From positions 1 through 51,544 of the forward strand of contig JACPHR010000019.1 in the NCBI GenBank assembly GCA_016188455.1: a stretch of DNA of 51,544 nt. The letters run 5' to 3'. The notes under the pieces are model-generated. The model was not told the DNA's origin and made no database searches. It saw nothing but the letters and a program-made list of their open reading frames with translations. The position numbers were made by a program, and so were the translations under genes. Each line of letters starts with the position of its first letter. Position 1 is the stretch's first letter. This DNA is from Candidatus Tayloriibacteriota bacterium. GTDB lineage: Bacteria; Patescibacteriota; Minisyncoccia; Phycocordibacterales; SIBU01. Positions 34,823-41,609 of this stretch are shown here, piece by piece.

Positions 34823-35750
34823 TGAGAGAGACCGAGATTTTCAGGCGGCGGCGCAGGAACTTGAAGAGATGAAAGAGCGCGAAGATAAGCGCCATGAGTC
34901 CGAGAAGATGCCAAACAGGAAAGGCGTAAAAGGCGACGGTTTTCGTAGTCAATTCATTCCCTTCGCCGTCAACAATGGCGAGCGCCGCCGTATATCGGCC
35001 TAGCAGAAAACCGGAAACATCCCACTGGGCAATCAAATCCCGCACGCCGGTCGGAAGCACCACTTGACCAGAAATCGGAACTTCGCCCACTTTTTTCCCG
35101 AACATATTCGCTATAGTCAAAGCGCCTTTGGGTTCAAAGTGGACGGTGCCCGTATTCTCAAATTTGATGGTAAAGCCAACTGGACTGCCAGTGACAAAAC
35201 TCGGACCTGAAAAATCCAAAATTTTACCTTTTTGCAAACTGTTGCCGGGAACCGTAACGAAAATAAGCACGCCGACTCTGGTGCCGATTTTTAACTGCCC
35301 GGCTTCCTCTAATCTAGTTGCCTTAAAAAAAACCACGCCAAAATGCGCTCCCGGCTCAGCTTTGGAAGGAGCTTTTATGCTGTACGGAATGGCTCTTGAT
35401 TCTCCTTTTTTGAAAACAAACGAGCCCTTTCCGCCTATGGTAATCCAGTCCCTGACCGTCGTAACACCTTCAGTTCTGCCAATGAATTGCAGATTAATGC
35501 TGCCGGCAGCCGGGATAAAATCCTCCACCGTTACTTCAACATTGACATCTTCATCGCTTTCATTCCTAAGAGAAATTGCGCCAGAGACCGTTTCCCCCGG
35601 CTTAATGGTATGCAAAACCTTTACCGGCTGCACGGATAGACCAATACCGGCATTCGCCACACTCGCCCCAAACAATAATAGCAATAGCAAAACCGACAGC
35701 ACCAATAACGCTGTTCTGTTAATACATAGCGTGTTCTGAATTTTTGTCAT
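34818..35750 (-). CDS. DUF916-like membrane-anchored surface protein
   Basis: 310 residues: signal peptide (about 13-34), two beta-sandwich domains resembling the DUF916/DUF3324 arrangement of WxL-associated proteins (LSVQPVKVLHTIKPGETVSGAISLRN, AIPYSIKAPSKAEPGAHFGVVFF, PTGVRDLIAQWDVSGFLLGRY), then a C-terminal TM (about 280-300) and a basic tail. Likely surface-anchored, with its domains binding peptidoglycan or neighbouring surface proteins. The stop codon lies in the first bases of the structured element. Confidence 0.65.
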   Translation of the reverse strand: MTKIQNTLCINRTALLVLSVLLLLLLFGASVANAGIGLSVQPVKVLHTIKPGETVSGAISLRNESDEDVNVEVTVEDFIPAAGSINLQFIGRTEGVTTVRDWITIGGKGSFVFKKGESRAIPYSIKAPSKAEPGAHFGVVFFKATRLEEAGQLKIGTRVGVLIFVTVPGNSLQKGKILDFSGPSFVTGSPVGFTIKFENTGTVHFEPKGALTIANMFGKKVGEVPISGQVVLPTGVRDLIAQWDVSGFLLGRYTAALAIVDGEGNELTTKTVAFYAFPVWHLLGLMALIFALFHLFKFLRRRLKISVSLK

Positions 35751-35810
35751 TTGGATTTCTTTTGCCCGCGCGCCTGAACTTCGTCCGTGCGAAGTCGGGT
35801 GGGATTTAAT

Positions 35811-35847
35811 GCTTCACGCTTCACGCTTCACGCTTCAAGTTTTACGG
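35811..35847. repeat. CTTCACG tandem repeats at the 3' end of the 35842 gene
   Basis: Units of CTTCACG ending in CTTCAAGTTTTACGG, starting at the stop codon. The same sequence sits at the 3' end of the paralogous 37214 gene and around the 36810 ORF. Confidence 0.75.
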
Positions 35848-36531
35848 ATTCGCGGTTGCCGTGTAAGTCAATGGCCCGGTATAGGTGCCTGTCTTCTGGG
35901 TCACGGGCACATCAAGATAGTATTGGACAGTATTTAGATGCGCGGTTGCGCTGTAGGAACCGCTGCCTGCGTTTCCAATGCGACTAACGTTCGTAGAGCT
36001 GGCAATACCCGCCCAAAGCTGACTGGCGTTAAACATGGCGTCGCTGGTCCCCCACCAGGCGGTGGAAAGAAATGACACGCCGTTAGTAGATGACGCGCTC
36101 ATCACGCGGAAGGCAAGCACATCATCACCGTTGGTAATGGAAACGGCATTGCCGGCAGAGGTGGTCGCTGAAGCCGCGGCCACAATCCACTGCGGGTCCT
36201 TGTCTGTAATCTCAGTGCCAGAGCCGTCATTCATTGCCTGCGCTGTCAGAGTCACATTATCTCCGGAGAGCGTTACATTCCAGCCGGAAGTATTATTGGT
36301 TGTGACAGACAAAGTGCTCGTCGCCTGGACCGAAGTGCCAGGGGAAAGCGTTGCAAACTGGTTGGTAGTTACCGTAAAAGACAAAGCCGAGCTAACCGTT
36401 ACGCTCAAAGTGGGAGTCTGGGTGGCTGCAAAGACAAGGTAGCCGGAAAACAGTACGAGCGCGATAAGGAAAGCGGTGATAAACGGATTGGCATCATCTT
36501 TAGAAAAAATAAAAATCTTCTTGGAAATCAT
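35842..36531 (-). CDS. secreted surface protein, paralogue of the 37214 product
   Basis: 229 residues: signal peptide/TM (about 17-36, ending VFAAT) followed by a Thr/Ser-rich beta domain (SFTVTTNQFATLSPGTSVQATSTL ... TYTGPLTYTATANP). It is strongly similar over ~180 residues to the C-terminal part of the 37214 protein, with AFRVMSASSTNG and MFNASQLWAGIASSTNVSR identical. The C-terminal strand pattern recalls WxL-type cell-wall domains. Function unknown. Confidence 0.65.
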   Translation of the reverse strand: MISKKIFIFSKDDANPFITAFLIALVLFSGYLVFAATQTPTLSVTVSSALSFTVTTNQFATLSPGTSVQATSTLSVTTNNTSGWNVTLSGDNVTLTAQAMNDGSGTEITDKDPQWIVAAASATTSAGNAVSITNGDDVLAFRVMSASSTNGVSFLSTAWWGTSDAMFNASQLWAGIASSTNVSRIGNAGSGSYSATAHLNTVQYYLDVPVTQKTGTYTGPLTYTATANP

Positions 36532-36650
36532 TTTTTATATGTTATCAAGTGTGTAAATAAACTCGACCGATTCAAAACAAAAAACCAACTAGCTACTGCT
36601 AATTGGACCGCAAACTACCACTTCCCCAGAATTTATCTGTGTCTGTGCAA

Positions 36651-36673
36651 GAGAGAGAGAGAGAGAGAGAGAG
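36651..36673. repeat. (GA)n microsatellite
   Basis: Uninterrupted GA dinucleotides (23 nt), about 120-140 nt upstream of the 35842 gene. Possible slippage site. Confidence 0.9.
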
Positions 36674-36763
36674 TTAAACATGATTTTCACACTTACATGA
36701 TAGCACATATCAGAATGGCCAAGTATAATGAGTTATCCACAACCATATTCCTGAAGCCTAAAG

Positions 36764-37218
36764 CGTAAAACTTGAAACAAAATCAAGCTCGGGCTTCAGG
36801 TTTCAGGCTTCAGGCTTCGTGTTTCAAGTTCCGTATAACTCCCCATAACATTGCTCCGATATCTTCTGCCAAATTTATTGCTTGTTCATACTCATCTTTG
36901 GCAATATATTTTTCAACCAACGAAAAGTGGAGAAGATACTTTGATTCTTTAAGCGACCCGTAAGAGATTTCAAGAAAATTTTTATGGACTTTATCCCTTC
37001 CTCGAGCATATCCTTCAACATAATTAAGAATGATTGATAAAGACGCTCTCCTTAACTGAGAAGTTACGCCGTATAATTCCTCTTTGAGAAATTTCCGCGT
37101 CAGAGCATAAACTAAATGAACATATTCATCCATCTTTCTTTTTAGTTTCTCATGATAATTTTCCATGTTTTTTGCTTTTTATGTTTTAGGTTTCAAGCTT
37201 CACGCTTCAAGTTTTACG
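36764..37218. repeat. inverted low-complexity repeats enclosing the four-helix-bundle ORF (2)
   Basis: CGTAAAACTTGAA at 36764-36776 and its inverted copy TTCAAGTTTTACG at 37206-37218, inside longer stretches of CTTCAGG/CTTGAAAC units (36751-36830 and 37185-37218). They bracket the ORF at 36810-37166. Confidence 0.8.
36810..37166 (-). CDS. four-helix-bundle protein (S23/IVP family)
   Basis: 118 residues, all helical, matching the family of 23S rRNA intervening-sequence proteins: YVHLVYALTRKFLKEELYGVTSQLRRASLSIILNYVEGYARG, then FLEISYGSLKESKYLLHFS. The family also includes the Avd accessory protein of diversity-generating retroelements, but no reverse transcriptase is present here. The last codons run into the flanking repeat. 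Only distantly similar to the bundle at 31509-32789. Confidence 0.8.
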   Translation of the reverse strand: MENYHEKLKRKMDEYVHLVYALTRKFLKEELYGVTSQLRRASLSIILNYVEGYARGRDKVHKNFLEISYGSLKESKYLLHFSLVEKYIAKDEYEQAINLAEDIGAMLWGVIRNLKHEA

Positions 37219-38356
37219 GATTGGCCGTAGCAGTATAAGTCAAGGTTCCAGTGTAGGTGCCTGTCTTCTGGGTCGCCGGCACATCAAGATAATACTGGAC
37301 GGTGTTTAGATGGTCAGACGCGCTTAAAGAGCCGGTGCCCGCGTTTCCGATACGGCTCACATTGGTGGAACTGGCAATACCCGCCCAAAGCTGACTGGCG
37401 TTAAACATGGCGTCGCTCGTCCCCCACCAGGCGGTAGAGAGAAAGGCTGCGCCGTTGGTAGATGACGCGCTCATCACGCGAAAGGCAAGCACATCCTGAC
37501 CGTTGGTAATGGCCGTGGCGTTGCCGGCGGTTGTCGTTGCCGCACCCGAAGGAATAATCCACTGGGGAGTAAGGTCTGTAATTTCGGTGCCAGCGCCGTC
37601 ATTCATGGCCTTGGCCGTGGCGGTAACGTTATTGCCGGAGAGCGTTACATTCCAGCCGGAAGCATTGTTGGTGTTGACATTCAAAGTGCTGGTAGCTTTT
37701 ACGGGAGAGCCCGGAGAAAGAGTGGCGAAGTTGTTGGTGGTAACCACGAAGGTAAGCGAGGCTTCGGCGCCGGCTGCGGTTCCGCATATCTTGGTGGTGT
37801 AGGCAGTGCCGTCCCCCACATGGGCGTTGGTGGTTCCGGTCATTGAGCCGAGCGTGGTGTCAAAACCTGTGCAGTTCGTTGCTTGATAACCGACCGAAAC
37901 GCTCCCGCCCGAAGGCGCCTGAATGCAAGCATTATTGGCGTAATTGCTCTGCGAATTTTGCTCGGAATGCGCATTGGTCGTTGCCGATAATTTTAAGGCC
38001 GTGGCAAAAGTGCCGGAACACGAATTGCCAAGTCCCGTTACGCCGCTACAGCAGACAAGTTGAGTATAATTTGATTGGCTTGGAAGTTCGGCGTGGGCGT
38101 TAGCAGTTCCCGACATTCGCCAAATCACCGTGCCCGAGGGACAGGTGGTGGCCACCGAACAGGAAAGCGTGCCGGCATTAACCGTATGCAAAAACCCTAA
38201 CCCCACCAAAGCCAGCGTTAACCCCGTTAGAAGCCGTGCGCAGAAAAAATTTATCAAATTTTTTCTGCCTTGAAGATATCGGCCATTTGCACTATGCCGA
38301 TAATTTCTATGATAGTTTTTACTTGTGGATAACTCAACTTCTAACGGAGTTGACAT
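37214..38356 (-). CDS. secreted surface protein (complete copy), 'NAH' repeat region plus beta domain
   Basis: 380 residues as read; the N-terminal ~40 residues before the signal peptide (FLHTVNAG) may not be translated, and a 13-bp hairpin (38240-38268) lies there. The mature protein starts GTLSCSVATTCPSGTVIWRM, then several Asn-Ala-His-containing repeats with paired cysteines (SGTANAHAE, SATTNAHSE, TGTTNAHVG; about 85-185). It ends in the Thr/Ser-rich domain shared with the 35842 protein. Two truncated copies of its 5' part lie upstream (38941-39081, 39662-39841), separated by NYN genes. Confidence 0.65.
   Translation of the reverse strand: MSTPLEVELSTSKNYHRNYRHSANGRYLQGRKNLINFFCARLLTGLTLALVGLGFLHTVNAGTLSCSVATTCPSGTVIWRMSGTANAHAELPSQSNYTQLVCCSGVTGLGNSCSGTFATALKLSATTNAHSEQNSQSNYANNACIQAPSGGSVSVGYQATNCTGFDTTLGSMTGTTNAHVGDGTAYTTKICGTAAGAEASLTFVVTTNNFATLSPGSPVKATSTLNVNTNNASGWNVTLSGNNVTATAKAMNDGAGTEITDLTPQWIIPSGAATTTAGNATAITNGQDVLAFRVMSASSTNGAAFLSTAWWGTSDAMFNASQLWAGIASSTNVSRIGNAGTGSLSASDHLNTVQYYLDVPATQKTGTYTGTLTYTATANP
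38240..38268. repeat. AT-rich hairpin before the signal peptide of the 37214 gene
   Basis: Perfect 13-bp arms GCAGAAAAAATTT / AAATTTTTTCTGC with a 3-nt loop. Confidence 0.75.
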
Positions 38357-38394
38357 GGTTTGTGGGAATGATATACTTAAAGCACGATAGCATT

Positions 38395-38416
38395 CAGGGG
38401 CCTTTCGGGGCTCCTG
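38395..38416. repeat. GC-rich hairpin after the first NYN gene
   Basis: Minus strand AGGAGCC-ccgaaa-GGCCCCT, 3-24 nt after the NYN stop. The second NYN gene also ends in a GC-rich hairpin (39122-39155 region). Confidence 0.55.
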
Positions 38417-38418
38417 AT

Positions 38419-38928
38419 TTATTTTTGAAGCCGATCTTTAAGCTTTCTTAAATCGATATACTTAGCTCTTTCCAGCAACTCTTTTGAAATGTGGCCTCTT
38501 GTGGACATCACAATAATTCTCTTGCCGACTTTTTTGATCCTGTCTATAACAACCGAAAAATCGCTGTCCCCGGAAATCAGTACGGCCGTATCATAATGAT
38601 CTCTCGTATCGTCCATCTCAAAAGCCAGTTCCATGTCCAAATTATTTTTCCACTCTAAACCGCCGTCTCTGGATTTAATTTTCTTAACCACTCTGGTTCT
38701 GATTATAAATCCCTTTGCCGAAAGCATATCCAAAAATCTCATTTCGCTTGGATTGGCTTCGTTCCTGCCGGTATAAACAAATAATTTTGTGTCTTCTCCG
38801 CATTCTTCCTTAAAGTATTTCATCAATTTTTCATACGAAACACGCCAATGTAAAGTCCTTTGCGAATAAAATAAATTTTCCGCATCAATAAACACATACA
38901 CCTTACCTTTTATAAACTGACCGATCAT
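38419..38928 (-). CDS. NYN-domain protein (PIN-like ribonuclease fold), copy 1
   Basis: 169 residues. VYVFIDAENLFYS (first catalytic Asp), NNLDMELAFEMDDTRDHYDTAVLISGDSDFSVVIDRI (later acidic residues) and RIIVMSTRGHISKELLERAKYIDL match the NYN/DUF88 (LabA-like) family of metal-dependent RNases. The ATG is 12 nt after the stop of a truncated surface-protein copy (38941-39081), with no Shine-Dalgarno, so translational coupling is likely. Confidence 0.82.
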   Translation of the reverse strand: MIGQFIKGKVYVFIDAENLFYSQRTLHWRVSYEKLMKYFKEECGEDTKLFVYTGRNEANPSEMRFLDMLSAKGFIIRTRVVKKIKSRDGGLEWKNNLDMELAFEMDDTRDHYDTAVLISGDSDFSVVIDRIKKVGKRIIVMSTRGHISKELLERAKYIDLRKLKDRLQK

Positions 38929-38940
38929 AATTCAATGATA

Positions 38941-39081
38941 TCACAACCAAATCACCGTGCCCGAAGGACAGGTGGTTGCAACGGAACAGGAAAGCGTGCC
39001 GGCATTAACCGTATGCAAAAACATTGACCCTAAAGCGAGCGCCAGTAATAACTTACTTATCCACAATTTGGCTATTGACAT
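38941..39081 (-). pseudogene. truncated copy of the 37214 gene 5' end (copy 2)
   Basis: Encodes a signal peptide (MSIAKLWISKLLLALALG..FLHTVNAG) and GTLSCSVATTCPSGTVIW, identical in protein to the complete copy, then Leu-stop. It breaks off right after ATTTGG. A few synonymous changes (TTCCGTTGCA versus TTCGGTGGCC) separate it from the other copies. Confidence 0.82.
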
Positions 39082-39109
39082 AGATATTGAGTTTGCTATA
39101 GTGTAATCA

Positions 39110-39649
39110 TCACGAACGGAAAGGGTGCCCTGATGAGGTTTTGTCCTCATCGGGGTCTTTCTTTTTTTGAACCTTGTTTCTGATGTCAACGACAAATCTA
39201 GTAGAGGGCAAAAAATCGGCTCGCTTCAGAAGCCCGGAATACCTTTTGCGGTTCGGCACCATAAGCGCAAGAAGTTTTTTCTGCTCCAATAAGTATTCAA
39301 CAAGGCAATGGAAATCGCCGTCACCGGTTATGATAAGCGCTTTATCGAAATCGTTTATATGAATCATCGTGTGTAAGACAAGTTCTGCGTCAACATTGCC
39401 TTTCACCTCTCCATCGGGAAGCTCCAGCGTCGGCTTAAAAATGCAAATATAACCACCCTCCTGAAGATATTTGTAAAGCCCCTCATTGCCTTTCACATAG
39501 CCAATGCAAAGAAATGCTTTCGTGATATTATGCTTGTCTTTCAAATATACGCGAAAACGCGCAAAATCAAGCTCCCATCCTTGCGCGCGAACGCCAAGAT
39601 TTAAATTCTGACTGTCTATAAACGCAAAATTGTTTGATTTTATTTTCAC
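39110..39649 (-). CDS. NYN-domain protein (PIN-like ribonuclease fold), copy 2
   Basis: 179 residues from GTG 39649. FAFIDSQNLNLG, NVDAELVLHTMIHINDFDKALIITGDGDFHCLVEYL and SGLLKRADFLPS are NYN/DUF88 signatures. It is clearly a different subgroup from the 38419 protein. The last codons are encoded by a hairpin (CCCGATGAGG / CCTCATCAGGG). The GTG is 12 nt after the stop of a truncated surface-protein copy, the same arrangement as for the first NYN gene. Confidence 0.82.
   Translation of the reverse strand: MKIKSNNFAFIDSQNLNLGVRAQGWELDFARFRVYLKDKHNITKAFLCIGYVKGNEGLYKYLQEGGYICIFKPTLELPDGEVKGNVDAELVLHTMIHINDFDKALIITGDGDFHCLVEYLLEQKKLLALMVPNRKRYSGLLKRADFLPSTRFVVDIRNKVQKKKDPDEDKTSSGHPFRS
39120..39165 (+). 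terminator. hairpin with T-rich tail at the 3' end of NYN copy 2 (plus-strand terminator-like)
   Basis: Plus strand: CCCTGATGAGG-ttttgt-CCTCATCGGGG followed by TCTTTCTTTTTTTG. It lies within the NYN coding end and is oriented against the local genes. Confidence 0.55.
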
Positions 39650-39661
39650 TATATAGATATT

Positions 39662-39841
39662 TCAACTTTGATAAACATTAGAAGTTCCCGACATCCGCCA
39701 AATCACCGTGCCCGAGGGACAGGTGGTGGCCACCGAACAGGAAAGCGTGCCGGCAAAAGTTGTGTTCACAAAAAATATCCCCGCAGCAAGTAGGGCAATA
39801 AAAATCGTCAGCCAATTTTTATTTGAAAATTTACCCATCAT
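39662..39841 (-). pseudogene. truncated copy of the 37214 gene 5' end (copy 3)
   Basis: 59 codons from ATG 39841: a different signal peptide (LTIFIALLAAGIFFVNTTFA), then GTLSCSVATTCPSGTVIWRMSGT as in the complete gene and nearly identical at nucleotide level, then diverging SNVYQS-stop. It ends 12 nt before the second NYN gene. Confidence 0.82.
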
Positions 39842-39865
39842 ATCATATTGCCATAAGTGCGAGTA

Positions 39866-40090
39866 TTACTGATCTGTCGCTTCGTTTTCCTGAATATCGG
39901 GGGTTGGAGTTGTAGCAGTAGCCGACATCTCATCTGGCGCAGGAGCATTGTCTGGTATTACTTCTGCTGCTTCGCTGTCAATAATATTAGTGTCAGTGGT
40001 GAACTCAGGAGAGGTGGTAAATTCAAGAGATGTGCTGGCGGTATCTTGCAGAACCGGTTCATTGGAAAATAGCTCGCTCTGTATATATCC
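39866..40090 (-). other. in-frame continuation of the 40091 gene beyond its TAA
   Basis: After the TAA at 40091-40093 the same frame stays open for 74 codons to a TAA at 39866. The translation is acidic and Thr/Pro/Ala-rich (SELFSNEPVLQDTASTSLEF..., NAPAPDEMSATATTPTPD), like a disordered extracellular tail. A nonsense mutation, read-through or sequence error could each explain it. Confidence 0.6.
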
Positions 40091-40624
40091 TTACTCATCG
40101 TCATAGACGATAAAAATATCCCAAGGGCCGCTTCCTGCAAATATATCAGCGGAACGGATGGTGTGCTCCGAGCTTAGATTGGAAATAAAATCCTGCGCTC
40201 GCGCTTCAACTGTTAGGAAACCGTCTTCCGATGTGCCGGTTAGATTATTTGAATTAAGGATTTTTATGCGCGTAGAAACCTTACCGGTATTTCCCGAATG
40301 ATATTTCACAATCACTGCGAAATCGCCTCCGTAACTGTTTGCCTTAATCTGATCAACCGTTATGTTTTCCTGGCGAGTCAGCCAATTATTCATGGTCTGC
40401 TCTATAGTCATTGAATCTCCTATAAAAATTTTTAATTGATAATTCCCTTGCGTAAGAACGGCAAAAGCTTGAGCGTACATTCTGCCTGTTGAAGTAAAAG
40501 AAAATGCCCCTATTAGAACCGCTAGAATAAAACCTGCGGCAAATAATTTTGTCACGATGGAAGTTTTTTGCTTGTCAGGATTTTTTGCCGATTTTATACC
40601 TTGTATAAGTTTTTTGCTGGACAT
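40091..40624 (-). CDS. single-TM secreted/anchored protein of unknown function
   Basis: 177 residues from ATG 40624 (the upstream ATG at 40672 overlaps the previous gene). Short Lys-rich N-terminus, TM (about 30-48), then an extracytoplasmic alpha/beta region (YQLKIFIGDSMTIEQTMNNWLTRQENITVDQIKANSYGG...IFIVYDDE). Starts 4 nt after the beta-lactamase-like gene, so same operon. The reading frame continues past its stop (see 39866-40090). Confidence 0.6.
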   Translation of the reverse strand: MSSKKLIQGIKSAKNPDKQKTSIVTKLFAAGFILAVLIGAFSFTSTGRMYAQAFAVLTQGNYQLKIFIGDSMTIEQTMNNWLTRQENITVDQIKANSYGGDFAVIVKYHSGNTGKVSTRIKILNSNNLTGTSEDGFLTVEARAQDFISNLSSEHTIRSADIFAGSGPWDIFIVYDDE

Positions 40625-40628
40625 AGTA

Positions 40629-41603
40629 TTAATTAGTGTAGGATATAATGTAATTATACACTGTTGACCCAATATTTTGCAGAATCATAGTCGCGCGACC
40701 CTCCTCGCCGGCCGAGCCGTCGCCTCGAATCATTACCGTTATGATGTATGGACGGTTGGGAATATACACAATCCCAGAATCAAGAAATACCCGATAGTTT
40801 TGGTTCCGCCCCCACTTGTGGGCAAACAAAATATTCTTATCTATGCCGCTTGCCAGATATTCGTCAAAATCCGTTTCCGAAAGCCACTTCAAAATTCTTG
40901 TTGAGTTTCCCCGCTTCAAAAAACTTGAAGTGTAAAGCGCCCGCCACAGCCGGGAATATTCTTTGGCGGAAAACCAACCCTTTTTATCAAACAACTCTTC
41001 CAGACCGGTCTCAATAATGATTGAATCAAGTTCGGGCGGATTCATATTTTCAAGAAATATATGATAGGCGGTATTGTCGGAATTGGTTAGGAGCTCTTGA
41101 AGAAGCCGCTCAACGGTGAAAGTAGTGCCGGCAGGGTTTTGAAACAGGGCGCCAAATTCGGCGTCTTTCTCTTCTTCTTTCAGAACAAGCTCGGTATCCA
41201 ATTGCCACGCTCCATCTTCAACCTTTTTCATAACCGCCATGGCTAAGGGCAGTTTTGACAAACTGGCCGGCCAAATCCTTACCTCTTGTCCGATGTTTAT
41301 GTTGGCGCCGGTATTCAAGAATTCAAAATAAAGCGAGACAGACCCCGGGCCTTCTTTTTGAACAAGCTCGCGCAACTCCTCGCGGAGCGGCTGCAAGTTC
41401 ACGATAAAATGCTCTTGGGGAGTAAAACTTCTCGCCGGGTCAATCAAGGGATAGGGATTGGAAAAGCCGACATTTGAGAGACGCCCTGTAATCGCCGGCC
41501 AACCCCAAACCGCCAAACTCACGGACACAAAGAAAAAAATCAATGCCAGAAGTTTCCATGTTGTTGTGGGACTTTCTGTATTGTTTTGCTCGTGTGTTTT
41601 CAT
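40629..41603 (-). CDS. class A beta-lactamase-fold serine hydrolase
   Basis: 324 residues: N-terminal TM (about 17-37), then a beta-lactamase/PBP-like domain. The nucleophile motif is SLSK (PASLSKLPLAM), followed by the SDN loop (NSDNTAYHIF) and a KWG triad in place of KTG (AHKWGRN). It lies among surface-protein genes and is membrane-anchored, so a D,D-peptidase or esterase role in envelope processing is more likely than antibiotic resistance; this cannot be settled from sequence. Confidence 0.8.
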   Translation of the reverse strand: MKTHEQNNTESPTTTWKLLALIFFFVSVSLAVWGWPAITGRLSNVGFSNPYPLIDPARSFTPQEHFIVNLQPLREELRELVQKEGPGSVSLYFEFLNTGANINIGQEVRIWPASLSKLPLAMAVMKKVEDGAWQLDTELVLKEEEKDAEFGALFQNPAGTTFTVERLLQELLTNSDNTAYHIFLENMNPPELDSIIIETGLEELFDKKGWFSAKEYSRLWRALYTSSFLKRGNSTRILKWLSETDFDEYLASGIDKNILFAHKWGRNQNYRVFLDSGIVYIPNRPYIITVMIRGDGSAGEEGRATMILQNIGSTVYNYIISYTN

Positions 41604-41609
41604 AAAGAA

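Noticed and set aside
34641-35003. 120-codon plus-strand open frame
   Set aside because: It spans the structured element and is antisense to the DUF916-like gene; charged low-complexity translation only.
36810-37166. Avd accessory protein of a diversity-generating retroelement
   Set aside because: Same fold family, but no reverse transcriptase, template repeat or variable repeat is visible nearby.
39082-39195. N-terminal extension of the truncated copy 38941-39195
   Set aside because: The first 38 codons overlap the NYN gene 3' end and do not resemble a signal peptide; the copy most likely starts at ATG 39081.
39857-40072. 71-codon plus-strand open frame
   Set aside because: Antisense to the in-frame continuation of the 40091 gene, which has the better coding-like composition.
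40629-41603. antibiotic-resistance beta-lactamase
   Set aside because: The fold fits class A, but the KTG motif is KWG, the protein is membrane-anchored and lies in a surface-protein operon; resistance cannot be claimed.
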